A stretch of DNA of 17,991 bases from Thermoflexales bacterium (GCA_030834835.1 JAUQXD010000337.1:1-17991), one strand, 5' to 3'. Shown: positions 1-6,909, counted from the first letter of the stretch. Made by a program: numbers and translations. The notes: generated by a model from the letters alone, not told the origin.

Positions 1-2
1 GC

Positions 3-113
3 ACGGCCGACCACATCGCAGACCGACTCGCCCTAGACTTGTTCCGCGAGGCCGCCGCCCAACCGCGAGCTTCGACCCTGAGTTTCTTGCACAGCGCGAG
101 AGCAGGAGCGTGA
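3..113 (+). CDS. C-terminal end of an unrecognised gene (5' end outside window)
   Basis: One reading frame is open from the left edge to a TGA at 111-113 and encodes about 36 residues: roughly TADHIADRLALDLFREAA, then a short Ala/Arg-rich tail. It is GC-rich with a helical, Leu/Ala/Arg-rich character like the genuine genes in the window, and it differs in composition from the AT-richer DNA just after it. No family could be recognised from so short a tail. It is called as coding only because the frame is open and the composition fits, so it could be a chance frame. Confidence 0.3.
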   Translation, partial: TADHIADRLALDLFREAAAQPRASTLSFLHSARAGA

Positions 114-149
114 ACGTGTCGGTAATCATGCTACAGTGTCCTAAAATCG

Positions 150-506
150 ATGAACAAAGGTGGCAAGCCCAAAGACACTCTGCTTCCCACATTAATTGGT
201 CTCTATGGCACTAAAATGTGGTGGGGCAACGAGACAGGACCACGGAATTCATTTGAGTACACAAGATGCAACATCGGGGCAACACAGAATTCAACCCGTC
301 TCAATGATGATGTGCTTAGGGATGCACTTGCTATTTCGTCAATCGATGATGAATCCAAGTTTTGGAAGAGTCTTCTTGTTGCCTATGTTGTGCGCAACTA
401 TACAGTACATCAACTAGAGACTCACTGCGCGTTGATCCAGTCATATGCAGTGGAGGCGCTGGGACATATCCTGAATGCGATGATTAGTGCTCACAAATTC
501 GCCTAA
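150..506 (+). CDS. Small HEPN-like protein, possibly a fragment
   Basis: This 118-residue ORF is not a family I recognise. Its C-terminal half (about residues 66-115) is predicted to be helical and carries RNYTVH (Arg82 to His87), an R-x4-H spacing like the catalytic or structural motif of HEPN-domain proteins. That motif follows a hydrophobic helix (LLVAYV) and precedes another (AVEALGHILNAM). HEPN domains are common in toxin-antitoxin and other defence RNases, but many carry no demonstrated activity. The N-terminal half has no visible motif and looks shorter than a full domain, so this may be the tail of a decayed larger gene. The DNA is clearly AT-richer than coaBC downstream, which fits acquired or decaying DNA. 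No good ribosome binding site precedes the ATG. An in-frame stop at 123-125 blocks extension upstream. Confidence 0.45.
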   Translation: MNKGGKPKDTLLPTLIGLYGTKMWWGNETGPRNSFEYTRCNIGATQNSTRLNDDVLRDALAISSIDDESKFWKSLLVAYVVRNYTVHQLETHCALIQSYAVEALGHILNAMISAHKFA

Positions 507-630
507 AGATTGCTGTTTATCATTCTAGGAAGCAATACGACAGGGAATCTCTATCGCTATCAGCATTTGTCGCTGAAGGTCCTAGAGATTACTCACTTCG
601 CCTGCAATGACACTATATGAGTTAAACCAC

Positions 631-1857
631 ATGGACATGATTCCACTCTTCCACAACAAACACATTGTCCTCGGCGTCTGCGGCGGAATTGCCGCGTACA
701 AAACAGCCGATCTCGCCAGCAAGTTGACGCAGGCCGGCGCGCTGGTCGATTGCATCCTCACCGAATCGGCCACGAAGTTCATCGGGCCGGTGACGTTTGC
801 GGCCGTGACGGGCCGCGCCGCGCTGACCGATGCTGATCTGTGGCGAACGGATGCGCATGTGCCGCACGTGCAGCTGGGCGAGTCTGCCGATCTGACGATC
901 ATCGCGCCGGCGACGGCGAACACGCTGGCAAAGTTGGCGCACGGGCAAGCGGATAACATGCTGAGCGTGGTCGCGCTGGCCGCGCGCTGCCCCATCATCC
1001 TGGTACCCGCGATGGATGGCGGCATGTGGTCAAATGCGGCCACGCAGGCCAACGTCGAGACGCTTCGCCAGCGCGGCTTTAATGTCTGTGGACCGGCCAT
1101 GGGCCGCATGGCGTCAGGCCTGGTCGGCGCAGGGCGGATGGAGGAACCGGCTGACATTCTAGGCTTTGCGCGCGTGGTGCTGGGTAAACGAAGCGCGTTT
1201 AGCGGCCAAAAGATCGTCGTCACAGCGGGCGGCACCCACGAAGCGATCGATCCGGTGCGCTTCATTGGCAATCGATCGTCGGGCAAACAGGGCTTCGCCA
1301 TCGCGCAGGCGGCGATCGATCGGGGCGCAGACGTGACGCTGATCGTGGGGGCGTCGGCGCTGCCCACGCCCTTTGGCGTCACGCGCATCAATGTGGAATC
1401 GGCGCAGCAGATGTGCGAGGCGGTGTTGGCCGCGTCTCGCGAGGCCGATGCGTTAGTCATGGCGGCGGCCGTGGCTGATTTTCAAGCCGCGTCACAGGCC
1501 GATCAGAAGATCAAGAAAACCAAAGATACGGTTGATTTGGAAGTGAAGCTGGTTCGCACACCCGATATTTTGCAGGCGGTGAAAGAGCAGCGAGAGAAAA
1601 CGTCGGGGCCAAGAGTGACGATCGGGTTTGCGGCCGAAACGCAAAATTTGTTGGCAAACGCCACGAGTAAACTTCACAGCAAAGGGCTTGATCTGATCAT
1701 CGCGAATGATGTATCGGCCTCGGATGCCGGGTTCGCCGTCGACACCAATCGAGTGACGCTGCTGGACGCAGGCGGCGGCGTGGAGCCGCTGCCCATCATG
1801 AGCAAGGCGCAAGTGGCCGAACACGTGCTCAATCGGCTGGCCGCCTTGCTGAAGTAG
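631..1857 (+). CDS. coaBC: Bifunctional CoaBC (phosphopantothenoylcysteine decarboxylase / phosphopantothenate-cysteine ligase)
   Basis: CoaBC joins cysteine to 4'-phosphopantothenate using CTP, then decarboxylates the product with FMN to give 4'-phosphopantetheine for coenzyme A. The N-terminal flavoprotein half shows VLGVCGGIAAYK, the His of VPHVQL (His79, matching E. coli His75), APATANTLAKL, and PAMDGGMW (126-133). The C-terminal half shows GGTHEAIDPVR, GNRSSGKQG (213-221), the KIKK lysines (293-296) and LDLIIANDVS. The length of about 408 residues is normal. Two decarboxylase positions differ from E. coli: PAMN is PAMD (Asp129), and the Cys of the ACG motif is Ser162 (MASGLVGAGRM). The frame opens at 607, but family members begin only a few residues before the VLG strand, so the ATG at 631 or 637 is preferred. 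The ATG at 631 has a weak TGAG upstream. No terminator follows before the next promoter. Confidence 0.95.
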   Translation: MDMIPLFHNKHIVLGVCGGIAAYKTADLASKLTQAGALVDCILTESATKFIGPVTFAAVTGRAALTDADLWRTDAHVPHVQLGESADLTIIAPATANTLAKLAHGQADNMLSVVALAARCPIILVPAMDGGMWSNAATQANVETLRQRGFNVCGPAMGRMASGLVGAGRMEEPADILGFARVVLGKRSAFSGQKIVVTAGGTHEAIDPVRFIGNRSSGKQGFAIAQAAIDRGADVTLIVGASALPTPFGVTRINVESAQQMCEAVLAASREADALVMAAAVADFQAASQADQKIKKTKDTVDLEVKLVRTPDILQAVKEQREKTSGPRVTIGFAAETQNLLANATSKLHSKGLDLIIANDVSASDAGFAVDTNRVTLLDAGGGVEPLPIMSKAQVAEHVLNRLAALLK

Positions 1858-1883
1858 GTAGGGTTGCAGCCCGTAGAGTCATG

Positions 1884-1912
1884 TTGCAGCACATTTCAGC
1901 GTAGTATATAAT
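1884..1912 (+). promoter_or_regulatory. Sigma70-type promoter for the response regulator gene
   Basis: TTGCAG (1884-1889) and TATAAT (1907-1912) are separated by exactly 17 bp. The -10 box is a perfect match and the -35 box matches 4 of 6. Transcription would start near 1919 and leave a leader of about 90 nt before the ATG at 2009. That leader contains a 7-bp stem, CCTGCTG (1929-1935) with CAGCAGG (1965-1971), whose significance is unknown. The promoter separates this gene from coaBC, which ends at 1857. Confidence 0.8.
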
Positions 1913-2008
1913 TTAGACGTGCTGAACACCTGCTGTGGCAAAGAATGATACACTTGTCACCTGCCAGCAGGCCTCGACACTAGCCCTGACACCGGAGACG
2001 CACACTCT

Positions 2009-2701
2009 ATGAAGAAGATCCTGGTCGTCGACGATGATCCTGATATCTGGAAAATTCTGGGGACGTTTCTGCGCGAATCCGGCTACGCGGTCTTCTCGGC
2101 CGCATCCGCGGTCGAGGGGCTGCGCGTGCTGTTCAATGAGCGCCCCAACCTGATTCTGCTCGACGTGATGATGCCGGGCATGGACGGCTGGGAAATGGCC
2201 GCCCGCGTGCGCGAACTCTCGGACGTGCCGATGATCATGGTTTCGGCCAAAGACAGCGAAGTGGACAAGCTGCGCGGCTTCAACCTGGGCATCGACGACT
2301 ATGTGACCAAACCCTTCAGCCTGATGGAACTGGCGGCCCGCATCGAGGCCGTGCTCAATCGGGCGGAGAAGGCCCGCCAGAGCAACACTCAGCGGCACTA
2401 TGTCTTCGGCGATCTCACGATCGATCTGGATCGGCGGCAAGTCATGCGCGCCGAACACCCGATCGATCTCACACCGACCGAGTTCCGGCTGTTGCAGTGT
2501 CTGGTGGAGAATGCCAACACGGCGGTCTCAGAGGCCCGGCTGCGCGAGACGGTATGGGGCGCGCTGCGCGGCATCGACAGTGGCTACGTGCGGCGTTATA
2601 TCTGGTTCTTGCGCCGCAAACTGGAAGTTGATCCCAGTCATCCGCAGCTGATACGCACGGTGCGCAACTACGGCTACCGGTTGGAAACGGGGCAATCGTA
2701 A
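2009..2701 (+). CDS. OmpR/PhoB-family response regulator (orphan)
   Basis: This 230-residue DNA-binding response regulator has an N-terminal receiver with all key residues: the acidic pocket in ILVVDDDPD, phospho-acceptor Asp52 in LLDVMMPGMDG, Ser79 in MVSAKD, and Lys101 in DDYVTKPF. It is followed by a winged-helix domain (about 132-227) with LTPTEFRLLQCL, the recognition-helix region GYVRRYIWFLRRKLE and the wing IRTVRNYGYRLE. It should be a phosphorylation-activated transcription factor in the cytoplasm. No histidine kinase gene lies in the window, so its partner and targets are unknown. GGAG at 1994-1997 lies 11 nt before the ATG. The gene has its own near-consensus promoter and ends at a strong hairpin, so it is probably monocistronic. 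Confidence 0.93.
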   Translation: MKKILVVDDDPDIWKILGTFLRESGYAVFSAASAVEGLRVLFNERPNLILLDVMMPGMDGWEMAARVRELSDVPMIMVSAKDSEVDKLRGFNLGIDDYVTKPFSLMELAARIEAVLNRAEKARQSNTQRHYVFGDLTIDLDRRQVMRAEHPIDLTPTEFRLLQCLVENANTAVSEARLRETVWGALRGIDSGYVRRYIWFLRRKLEVDPSHPQLIRTVRNYGYRLETGQS

Positions 2702-2706
2702 AGCAA

Positions 2707-2741
2707 AAGACCCTTCGGGTTTCAGAAACCCGAAGGGTCTT
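2707..2741. terminator. Bidirectional hairpin terminator between convergent genes
   Basis: A perfect 16-bp stem (2707-2722 with 2726-2741) has a 3-nt loop, CAG. It lies just after the response regulator stop (2701) and just after the GNAT stop on the other strand (2748). On the minus strand the stem is followed by TTTTGCTT, and on the plus strand by a T-rich stretch (CTCTGTTT). It can therefore serve both genes. Confidence 0.9.
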
Positions 2742-2747
2742 CTCTGT

Positions 2748-3230
2748 TTACCGCACGCGGCGGGTGAACGTACACAGGCCGTCGCCGTCGCAGTAGAAAT
2801 CAGGCAGATACATCGACAGCGCATAGCCGCACCGCTCATACAACCGTCGCGCCGGTGCGTAGTGATCGGTGTCCGACGTTTCGATCACTACCCACACACC
2901 GTTGCGCTTCGCGATTTCTTCCTCTACGCTCCGCATCAGCGCGCGGCCCACGCCCTTGTTGCGCGCGTGGATCGACGCGCAGATCCAGTATAGATCATAG
3001 CCGTTGCTCGATAGTTCACGCGGGCCATAGCACGCGTAGCCCAACAGCCGCCCGTCCTCGCGGCAACTGAGGAAGTTGTAGCCGGAAATCTCCGGGCCTT
3101 CGTAATACCCATCGAGCAGTTCACGGACCGTGGAATTCTCTTTTTGATTGAAAACGCCGGCTTCCACCGTCATCGCCAGAATGGCTTCGTCTTCATCCGC
3201 CCGCGTCGGGCCAATCTCAAACTCAGGCAT
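2748..3230 (-). CDS. GNAT-family N-acetyltransferase, last gene of the kamA operon
   Basis: This 160-residue protein has the acetyl-CoA-binding motif R-x-x-G-x-G in HARNKGVGRALM (Arg90 to Gly95). It also has the typical GNAT C-terminal pattern APARRLYERCGY followed by LPDFY and GDG. It should transfer an acetyl group from acetyl-CoA to an amine, and the substrate is not evident from sequence. A longer frame opens at 3326, but the ATG at 3230 is chosen. It follows GGAGG at 10 nt spacing, matches the usual GNAT N-terminus, and its ATGCCTGA overlaps the stop of the upstream ATP-grasp gene by 8 nt, implying translational coupling. In ablA/ablB systems a GNAT acetylates the beta-lysine made by the aminomutase. 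A similar role here is plausible, but I cannot show that this protein is AblB. Confidence 0.88.
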   Translation of the reverse strand: MPEFEIGPTRADEDEAILAMTVEAGVFNQKENSTVRELLDGYYEGPEISGYNFLSCREDGRLLGYACYGPRELSSNGYDLYWICASIHARNKGVGRALMRSVEEEIAKRNGVWVVIETSDTDHYAPARRLYERCGYALSMYLPDFYCDGDGLCTFTRRVR

Positions 3231-4329
3231 GACGTCCACGCCTCCACCAGGCCCATTCGGCGATCTGGGTCGCCATCGCGGGATAATCGTAGCCCGCCAC
3301 GCGCGCCGCATTGGGGAAGCCCGCATCTTGCGCCAGGCACGGATTGGGATTTACTTCCAGCACGTAGGGCGTCCCGTCATGCACCCGCAGATCGACGCGC
3401 GCGTAATCGCGGCAGCCCAGCGCCGAATACGAGCGCCGCGCCACGTCATAGATTCGATCGGCCAGATCCGCGTCGATGTCCGCCGGGCAGATCACGGGCA
3501 TGGTCTGATATTCCAACGACTCGGGATTCCACTTCGCATCGAAATGACAGAACTGCTGATACGGATCGCTCCAGTTGGCGAAACTGAGTTCCGCAATCGG
3601 CAGCGTGTGCAATTCGCCGTTGCCCCACATGCCCACGTTGAATTCACGCCCCACGATGTATTGCTCGACCAGCGCCGGTTGGCGATAGACATCCAGCACG
3701 TACTGCACCCGATCGCGCAGCTGCTGCTCATCGAACACCACCGACTCGCGCGTGATGCCCAGGCTGGCGTCCTCGGACACCGGCTTCACGATGGCGGGCA
3801 GCGGCACACGATTAGTCTGTTCGGCGCGCGTAAAGACTCGATACGGCGCAGTGGGAACTTCGTTCAATTCCAGCACGTGCTTGGTGCGCGCCTTGTCCAG
3901 GCAGCGCTTCAACGACGCCGTCGGCGCACCCGTGTAGTGAATGCCGAGTTTGTCCATGCGCGTGGTGATCTTCACGTCGTCCGTCGCCACGCCGTTGAGG
4001 TGCTCGCACAGATTGAAGAACAACAGATCGTTCAGATCAAAGTTCTCGGCCACGCGATCGACATCATCCAGCGTGTGCACAATGTACGTCTCGGCATCGA
4101 AGCCCGCCAGGCACAAATTGTGTGCCAGCCCTTTGGCCGTATCGATTGTTTCCAGATCGGTTTCCAGATCGCGCGCGTCGCCGCGATTCAATTTTTCCAC
4201 GGCGCTGTAACCCACCAGCACCTTGCCGGGCCGCGCGGGTGTCACCTGGCGACTTCGCCGCCGGGCCGATGTTGCCCGCCGCGTGCGCGGCTCAGCCCGG
4301 AGCGGGCTATACGTTTTGACTGCTAACAT
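3223..4329 (-). CDS. ATP-grasp ligase, D-Ala-D-Ala-ligase-like (second of two)
   Basis: This 368-residue ATP-grasp enzyme probably forms an amide bond through an acyl-phosphate intermediate. Visible elements are the phosphate-binding region AIVKPVSEDASLGI (Lys182), LVEQYIVGREFNVG (Glu222), YARVDLRV (Asp313) and LEVNPNPCL (Glu325, Asn327). The last resembles the Mg-binding E-x-N of D-Ala-D-Ala ligases but lacks their PGMT continuation, so the substrate is probably not D-Ala-D-Ala. Unusually, the domain starts near residue 36 after a very basic tail rich in Arg and Ser. The start is nevertheless secure, because AAGGAGG lies 5 nt before the ATG at 4329. The gene begins 21 nt after the first ATP-grasp gene and overlaps the GNAT gene. 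The two ligases are clearly divergent, so they are not a recent duplication. Confidence 0.87.
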   Translation of the reverse strand: MLAVKTYSPLRAEPRTRRATSARRRSRQVTPARPGKVLVGYSAVEKLNRGDARDLETDLETIDTAKGLAHNLCLAGFDAETYIVHTLDDVDRVAENFDLNDLLFFNLCEHLNGVATDDVKITTRMDKLGIHYTGAPTASLKRCLDKARTKHVLELNEVPTAPYRVFTRAEQTNRVPLPAIVKPVSEDASLGITRESVVFDEQQLRDRVQYVLDVYRQPALVEQYIVGREFNVGMWGNGELHTLPIAELSFANWSDPYQQFCHFDAKWNPESLEYQTMPVICPADIDADLADRIYDVARRSYSALGCRDYARVDLRVHDGTPYVLEVNPNPCLAQDAGFPNAARVAGYDYPAMATQIAEWAWWRRGRHA

Positions 4330-4350
4330 GGCAGCCTCCTTAATCGGGTA

Positions 4351-5424
4351 CTAGCGCCTGTTGCTTCGCGCCGGCACCCACGAGTACTCTTGCCGCATGA
4401 TCCGGGCCGGCAGATCGAGCTGCAAGCCCATGCGGCGCATGGCGGCTTCCAACACGCTGTACACCAGATCCGCGTGCGTCCAGCCGTTGGCCTGCGCCAT
4501 CAGGGTCAGATCACTGATCGGCGTGATGCCGGGCAGCGAGTTGATCTCCAGAATGTACGGGCGGTTGTTGTCGTGCCGATCGAGCCGGAAGTCCACTCGC
4601 GCAAAATCCAGCGTCTCCGTCACGCGCATCGTTTCCACCGTCAGGCGGCGCAGCTCGTCGGCCAATTCGGCGGGCAGCGGCGCGGGGCAGTGATATTTGT
4701 ACGCGTCGGCCTGATCGACCTTCAACGCCGAGCCGTACACCGGCACGCCCGTGTCTTCATACAGTTCATTCGCCAGCATCGAAATGGGGAAGATGTGCAG
4801 ATCGGGCCAGTTGCCCACCAGCCCCACTGTGACATCATTACCCTCAATGTATTGCTCCACCAGCACCGATTCGTGATAGCTGTTCAGCAAATAAGCGACC
4901 TGCGCCCGCAGTTCGCTTTCATTCCGCACGATCGATTTCTCGCTGATGCCTTTGCCCGTGCCTTCACTGTTGGGCTTGGCAAACAACGGATACCGACCGG
5001 CCAACCGCGCTTCGATCGGATCATCAGCGCTGAAAAATTCCTGGAACGCGGGCGTCGGCAAGCCGTAATACGCCAGAATGCGCTTGGTCATCGCCTTGTC
5101 CAGCGTCAGGGCCAGCGTCATCACTTTGGAGCCGGTGTACGGCACGCCCAGCATTTCTAGCAGCGCGGGCACTTGCGCCTCGCGCGCATCGCCGCGAAAA
5201 CCTTCGCAGGTGTTGTAGCACAAATCGACGTTCAGATCCTTCAGGCGCGACACCAGACCGGTGTCGCCTTCCATCGGGAAGACTTCGTGGCCGCCCGCCC
5301 GTAAGGCCTCCGCATAGGCCGCCACATTGCCCGGATGATCGAGTTCGTACAGGGCGTCGTGCGGCGCATTCGGATCAGGCTGCGGCGCATTTTCGGCCAG
5401 GTTGTAGAGGAGGGCGATTCTCAT
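4351..5424 (-). CDS. ATP-grasp ligase, D-Ala-D-Ala-ligase-like (first of two)
   Basis: This 357-residue member of the D-alanine-D-alanine ligase superfamily has an N-terminal domain with CEGFRGDAREAQVPALLE and GVPYTGS, close to Ddl order. The ATP-grasp core shows LFAKPNSEGTGKGI (Lys150), VLVEQYIEGNDVTVG (Glu190), FARVDFRLD (Asp278) and ILEINSLPGITPISDL (Glu293, Asn295). The metal-binding end is Ddl-like, but the HG-x-x-GE-DG motif of true Ddl is replaced by CEGFRGDA. It therefore probably ligates another amino acid or peptide. The frame extends to a TTG at 5508, but the ATG at 5424 has GGGAGG 6 nt upstream and begins with MRIALLYN as expected. Position between kamA and a second ligase suggests a beta-lysine-related substrate, which is an inference. 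Confidence 0.88.
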   Translation of the reverse strand: MRIALLYNLAENAPQPDPNAPHDALYELDHPGNVAAYAEALRAGGHEVFPMEGDTGLVSRLKDLNVDLCYNTCEGFRGDAREAQVPALLEMLGVPYTGSKVMTLALTLDKAMTKRILAYYGLPTPAFQEFFSADDPIEARLAGRYPLFAKPNSEGTGKGISEKSIVRNESELRAQVAYLLNSYHESVLVEQYIEGNDVTVGLVGNWPDLHIFPISMLANELYEDTGVPVYGSALKVDQADAYKYHCPAPLPAELADELRRLTVETMRVTETLDFARVDFRLDRHDNNRPYILEINSLPGITPISDLTLMAQANGWTHADLVYSVLEAAMRRMGLQLDLPARIMRQEYSWVPARSNRR

Positions 5425-5480
5425 GCCGCACCTCCCGCCTGGCGCAAGATAAGACTCGAAGGATCTGCCTCGCTGTTCAC
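5421..5480 (-). CDS. Candidate 19-residue ORF coupled to the ATP-grasp gene
   Basis: In the 97-nt gap after kamA, AAGGAG (5493-5488 on the minus strand) is followed 7 nt later by GTG (5480-5478). That opens a 19-codon frame, MNSEADPSSLILRQAGGAA. Its TGA overlaps the ATG of the first ATP-grasp gene as ATGA, a classic coupling arrangement. The Shine-Dalgarno sequence is otherwise unexplained, since the downstream gene has its own GGGAGG. It could be a leader peptide that controls translation, or a small substrate peptide for the ligases. It is too short for composition to prove coding. No homologue is recognised. Confidence 0.4.
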   Translation of the reverse strand: MNSEADPSSLILRQAGGAA

Positions 5481-5503
5481 TATTATGCTCCTTATAGGTG
5501 GAG

Positions 5504-5522
5504 GGCAAATTGGCAATTTGCC
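5504..5522 (-). other. Intercistronic hairpin just after the kamA stop
   Basis: A perfect 8-bp stem, GGCAAATT with AATTTGCC around a 3-nt loop, begins immediately after the kamA stop codon at 5524-5526. No T-run follows, so it is unlikely to terminate transcription fully. It may stabilise the kamA message or set the relative expression of kamA and the downstream ligases. Confidence 0.55.
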
Positions 5523-5523
5523 G

Positions 5524-6909
5524 CTACTCCACTTCGTGATTGATCTTTTCGGCAACTTGTACGTCGGTCAACAACGGCCGATCGGCTGTGCCGATGCCCA
5601 GCGGCTGCCACTTGCCCGGATCGGCATTCAAGCGATGCTGTTCCGCGCCGCGCAAATGCGTCTCGCTGAAACCCGCCGGTTCGATGGTCATGCGCTCGCC
5701 TTCCAGCAAGCCCAGCACACCGCTCTGGCCCGGCTCCAATCGCTTGCGGGCCTGCGCGTCCAGATAATCGATGGCGTGCGCATCGTAATCCGCCGGCTCC
5801 GAATACGTGGTCATGAAGCCCTCGTAGTTGCGCAGCACGATCTTGCCGGGCGCCTGCGATACCACGTAGTTGGGCATGACGGGAATCTTGCCGCCGCCGC
5901 CGGGCGCATCGACGATATACAGCGGTACGGCATAGCCGCTGGTGTGGCCGCGCAGGCCTTCCATGATCTCGATGCCCTTCGACACCGACGTGCGGAAATG
6001 CCCCGCGCCTTCCACCAGGTCGCACTGATACAAATAGTAGGGGCGCACGCGCATCTTCACCAGCTCATGCACCAGCTCGCGCTGGATGTGCACCGAATCG
6101 TTGATGCCCGCCATCAGCACGCTCTGATTGCCCAGCGGCATACCCGCCCGCGTCAACCGATCGCAGGCCGCGCGCAGTTCCGGCGTAATTTCGCGCGCGT
6201 GATTGACATGGATGTTCATCCAGAACGGGTGATACTTCGCCACCATGTCGCAGAACTCTTGATCGATCCGCTGCGGCATAAAGACCGGCACGCGGCTGCC
6301 GATGCGGATGATCTCAATGTGCGGAATCTCGCGCAGACGGGCCAGCAATTCTTCCAACAGCTTCGGCGCCAGCGTCAGCGGATCACCGCCGGACAGCAGC
6401 ACATCGCGGACCTGCGGCGTGCGCTTCAGATAGTCGATGGCCGCGTCCCACTCCGAGCGCTTGAACGTCGCCGTCGAATCGCCGACGATGCGGCTGCGGG
6501 TGCAGTAGCGGCAGTAGGACGCGCACTGCGTGGTGACCAGGAACAACACCCGATCGGGATAGCGATGCACCAGACCCGGCACCGGGCTGTGACGATCCTC
6601 GGCCAGCGAGTCTTCCATCATCGACTCGAACTTGTCCAGTTCGCGCGCGGTGGGAATGACCTGCCGGCGCACCGGGCAGTGAGGGTCGTCGGGATCGATC
6701 AGGCTGGCAAAATACGGCGTAATATCCACGCGAAACAGCCCTTTGGTGTTCAGGGCCTGCTGCTCGCTGTCGGTCAGGTGAATGACCTCGCCCAGCTCTT
6801 CCACGGAATTCAGGCGATGGGCCAGCTGCCAGCGCCAGTCATTCCATTTTTCGTCAGGCACGTCGTACCATTTGGGCGCGCACGTGCGGGTGATTGGTTG
6901 ATTACTCAT
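5524..6909 (-). CDS. kamA: Lysine 2,3-aminomutase (radical SAM, PLP-dependent)
   Basis: KamA interconverts L-lysine and L-beta-lysine using a 4Fe-4S cluster, S-adenosylmethionine and pyridoxal phosphate. The protein is collinear with the clostridial enzyme from KWNDWRWQL onward. The radical SAM motif is C-x3-C-x2-C at Cys129, Cys133 and Cys136. The PLP lysine is Lys341 in DAPGGGGK. The two aspartates that bind the lysine side-chain amine are kept: Asp297 in YQCD and Asp334 in VVDAPGG. This argues for lysine rather than glutamate as substrate. The structural-zinc cysteines of the clostridial enzyme are missing: the CNCDVC region is replaced by DYDAHAID, and INDC is INDS. The protein has a C-terminal extension of about 45 residues and totals 461. 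GAGG precedes the ATG at 7 nt spacing. It is the first gene of the operon. Confidence 0.93.
   Translation of the reverse strand: MSNQPITRTCAPKWYDVPDEKWNDWRWQLAHRLNSVEELGEVIHLTDSEQQALNTKGLFRVDITPYFASLIDPDDPHCPVRRQVIPTARELDKFESMMEDSLAEDRHSPVPGLVHRYPDRVLFLVTTQCASYCRYCTRSRIVGDSTATFKRSEWDAAIDYLKRTPQVRDVLLSGGDPLTLAPKLLEELLARLREIPHIEIIRIGSRVPVFMPQRIDQEFCDMVAKYHPFWMNIHVNHAREITPELRAACDRLTRAGMPLGNQSVLMAGINDSVHIQRELVHELVKMRVRPYYLYQCDLVEGAGHFRTSVSKGIEIMEGLRGHTSGYAVPLYIVDAPGGGGKIPVMPNYVVSQAPGKIVLRNYEGFMTTYSEPADYDAHAIDYLDAQARKRLEPGQSGVLGLLEGERMTIEPAGFSETHLRGAEQHRLNADPGKWQPLGIGTADRPLLTDVQVAEKINHEVE

Noticed and set aside
142..147. TAAAAT as a -10 box for the HEPN-like ORF
   Set aside because: It ends 2 nt before the ATG, leaving no room for a transcript start upstream, and no -35 box is placed properly.
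582..1460. 292-residue minus-strand ORF opposite coaBC
   Set aside because: It is an antisense shadow of a gene with unmistakable CoaBC motifs.
3148..4326. Long plus-strand ORF opposite the second ATP-grasp gene
   Set aside because: It is the antisense shadow of a gene with clear ATP-grasp motifs and a perfect ribosome site. Its His/Arg-rich composition is typical of reverse-strand reading of high-GC genes.
3223..5424. LysW/LysX-type amino-group carrier system
   Set aside because: No LysW-like acidic carrier with a C-terminal EDWGE tail is encoded. The 19-residue ORF ends AGGAA and does not resemble it.
4351..5424. Housekeeping D-alanine-D-alanine ligase (ddl)
   Set aside because: The Ddl HG-x-x-GE-DG motif is replaced, a second divergent ligase is adjacent, and the operon context is lysine metabolism rather than mur genes.
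5524..6909. Glutamate 2,3-aminomutase or EF-P lysyl modification enzyme EpmB instead of KamA
   Set aside because: Both aspartates that bind the lysine amine are kept (Asp297, Asp334). The protein is full KamA length with a C-terminal extension, and no efp or epmA gene is near.
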